A stretch of DNA of 6,318 bases from an archaeon (GTDB lineage: Archaea > EX4484-52 > B79-G9): positions 1-6,318 of the forward strand of contig DAOVNB010000039.1 of NCBI GenBank assembly GCA_030630425.1, given 5' to 3'. Below are positions 6,180 to 6,318 of this stretch, in pieces; position 1 is the stretch's first letter; each line of letters starts with the position of its first letter. The notes below the pieces were generated by a model. The model worked only from the letters and a program-made list of their open reading frames with translations, made no database searches and was not told the origin of the DNA. Made by a program: the position numbers and the translations under genes.

Positions 6180-6318
6180 TTAGCTCATATACACGACATC
6201 AATAGGCATTATCCTAACAGGATTCCGTCCCTTTATTGTTGTCAATGTTATGATTTCTGCTGCCCTTGCGTCTCCTCTTTCTACTACATCCCATGCTTCT
6301 CTTGCCGCATCTGTTACC
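6180..6318 (-). CDS. C-terminal end of an unidentified protein (partial)
   Basis: An open frame enters from the window edge (first full codon at 6317) and stops at TAA 6182-6180, giving 45 residues that begin VTDAAREAWDVVERGDARAA and end RIMPIDVVYMS. The composition (amphipathic helix, then a beta-like TLTTIKGRNPVRIMPIDVVYM) looks like real protein, but the family cannot be named from this fragment. It is on the same strand as the PIG-L-like gene, 55 nt before it, so they may share a transcript. Confidence 0.65.
   Translation of the reverse strand, partial: VTDAAREAWDVVERGDARAAEIITLTTIKGRNPVRIMPIDVVYMS

Overview
The window looks like part of a small-genome, AT-leaning archaeon, most likely a DPANN-type lineage (Woesearchaeota/Pacearchaeota-like); that placement is inference. 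The evidence for Archaea is direct. The 16S rRNA carries archaeal signatures, including the Arch344 motif (GGGGCGCAGCAGGCGCGAAA) and the CAGCCGCCGCGGTAA and AAACTTAAAGGAATTGGCG motifs. A tRNA-Ala(UGC) lies in the 16S-23S spacer. Promoters have BRE/TATA boxes, and one gene appears to be leaderless.

Layout. Positions 1-2183 hold the 5' part of an rRNA operon read on the minus strand: BRE/TATA promoter (2168-2183), a structured leader, the 16S gene (351-1865), tRNA-Ala (174-249), then spacer toward a 23S gene beyond the window. A long inverted repeat flanks the 16S gene and forms the processing stem. Positions 2250-3999 hold a minus-strand gene group: cutA with a leaderless promoter, then two tandem paralogous multi-spanning membrane proteins of unknown function. 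Positions 4072-4156 contain two strong hairpins. Positions 4154-4557 hold two very small minus-strand genes (47 and 81 aa) with good Shine-Dalgarno sites and a shared short motif. tRNA-Pro(UGG), the only plus-strand gene, is at 4700-4776. Positions 4945-6318 hold a minus-strand group: the tail of an unidentified gene, a PIG-L-fold deacetylase-like protein with a lost catalytic motif, and an unidentified 130-aa protein.

The strongest unusual signals are in the 16S gene. First, a 46-nt insertion in the universally conserved 790 loop fits a bulge-helix-bulge (BHB) mini-intron; its excision would restore GATTAGATACCC exactly. Second, two decoding-site base pairs in helix 44 are changed in a compensated way (1405:1496 and 1409:1491, E. 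coli numbering, both to A-U). The same features put mismatches under several widely used 16S primers. Other points of interest are the PIG-L protein with HNNNA in place of HPDDE, a 13-bp dyad centred on the cutA TATA box, the tandem membrane paralogs, and the small-protein pair. No CRISPR array, insertion sequence or clearly identifiable defence system is visible.
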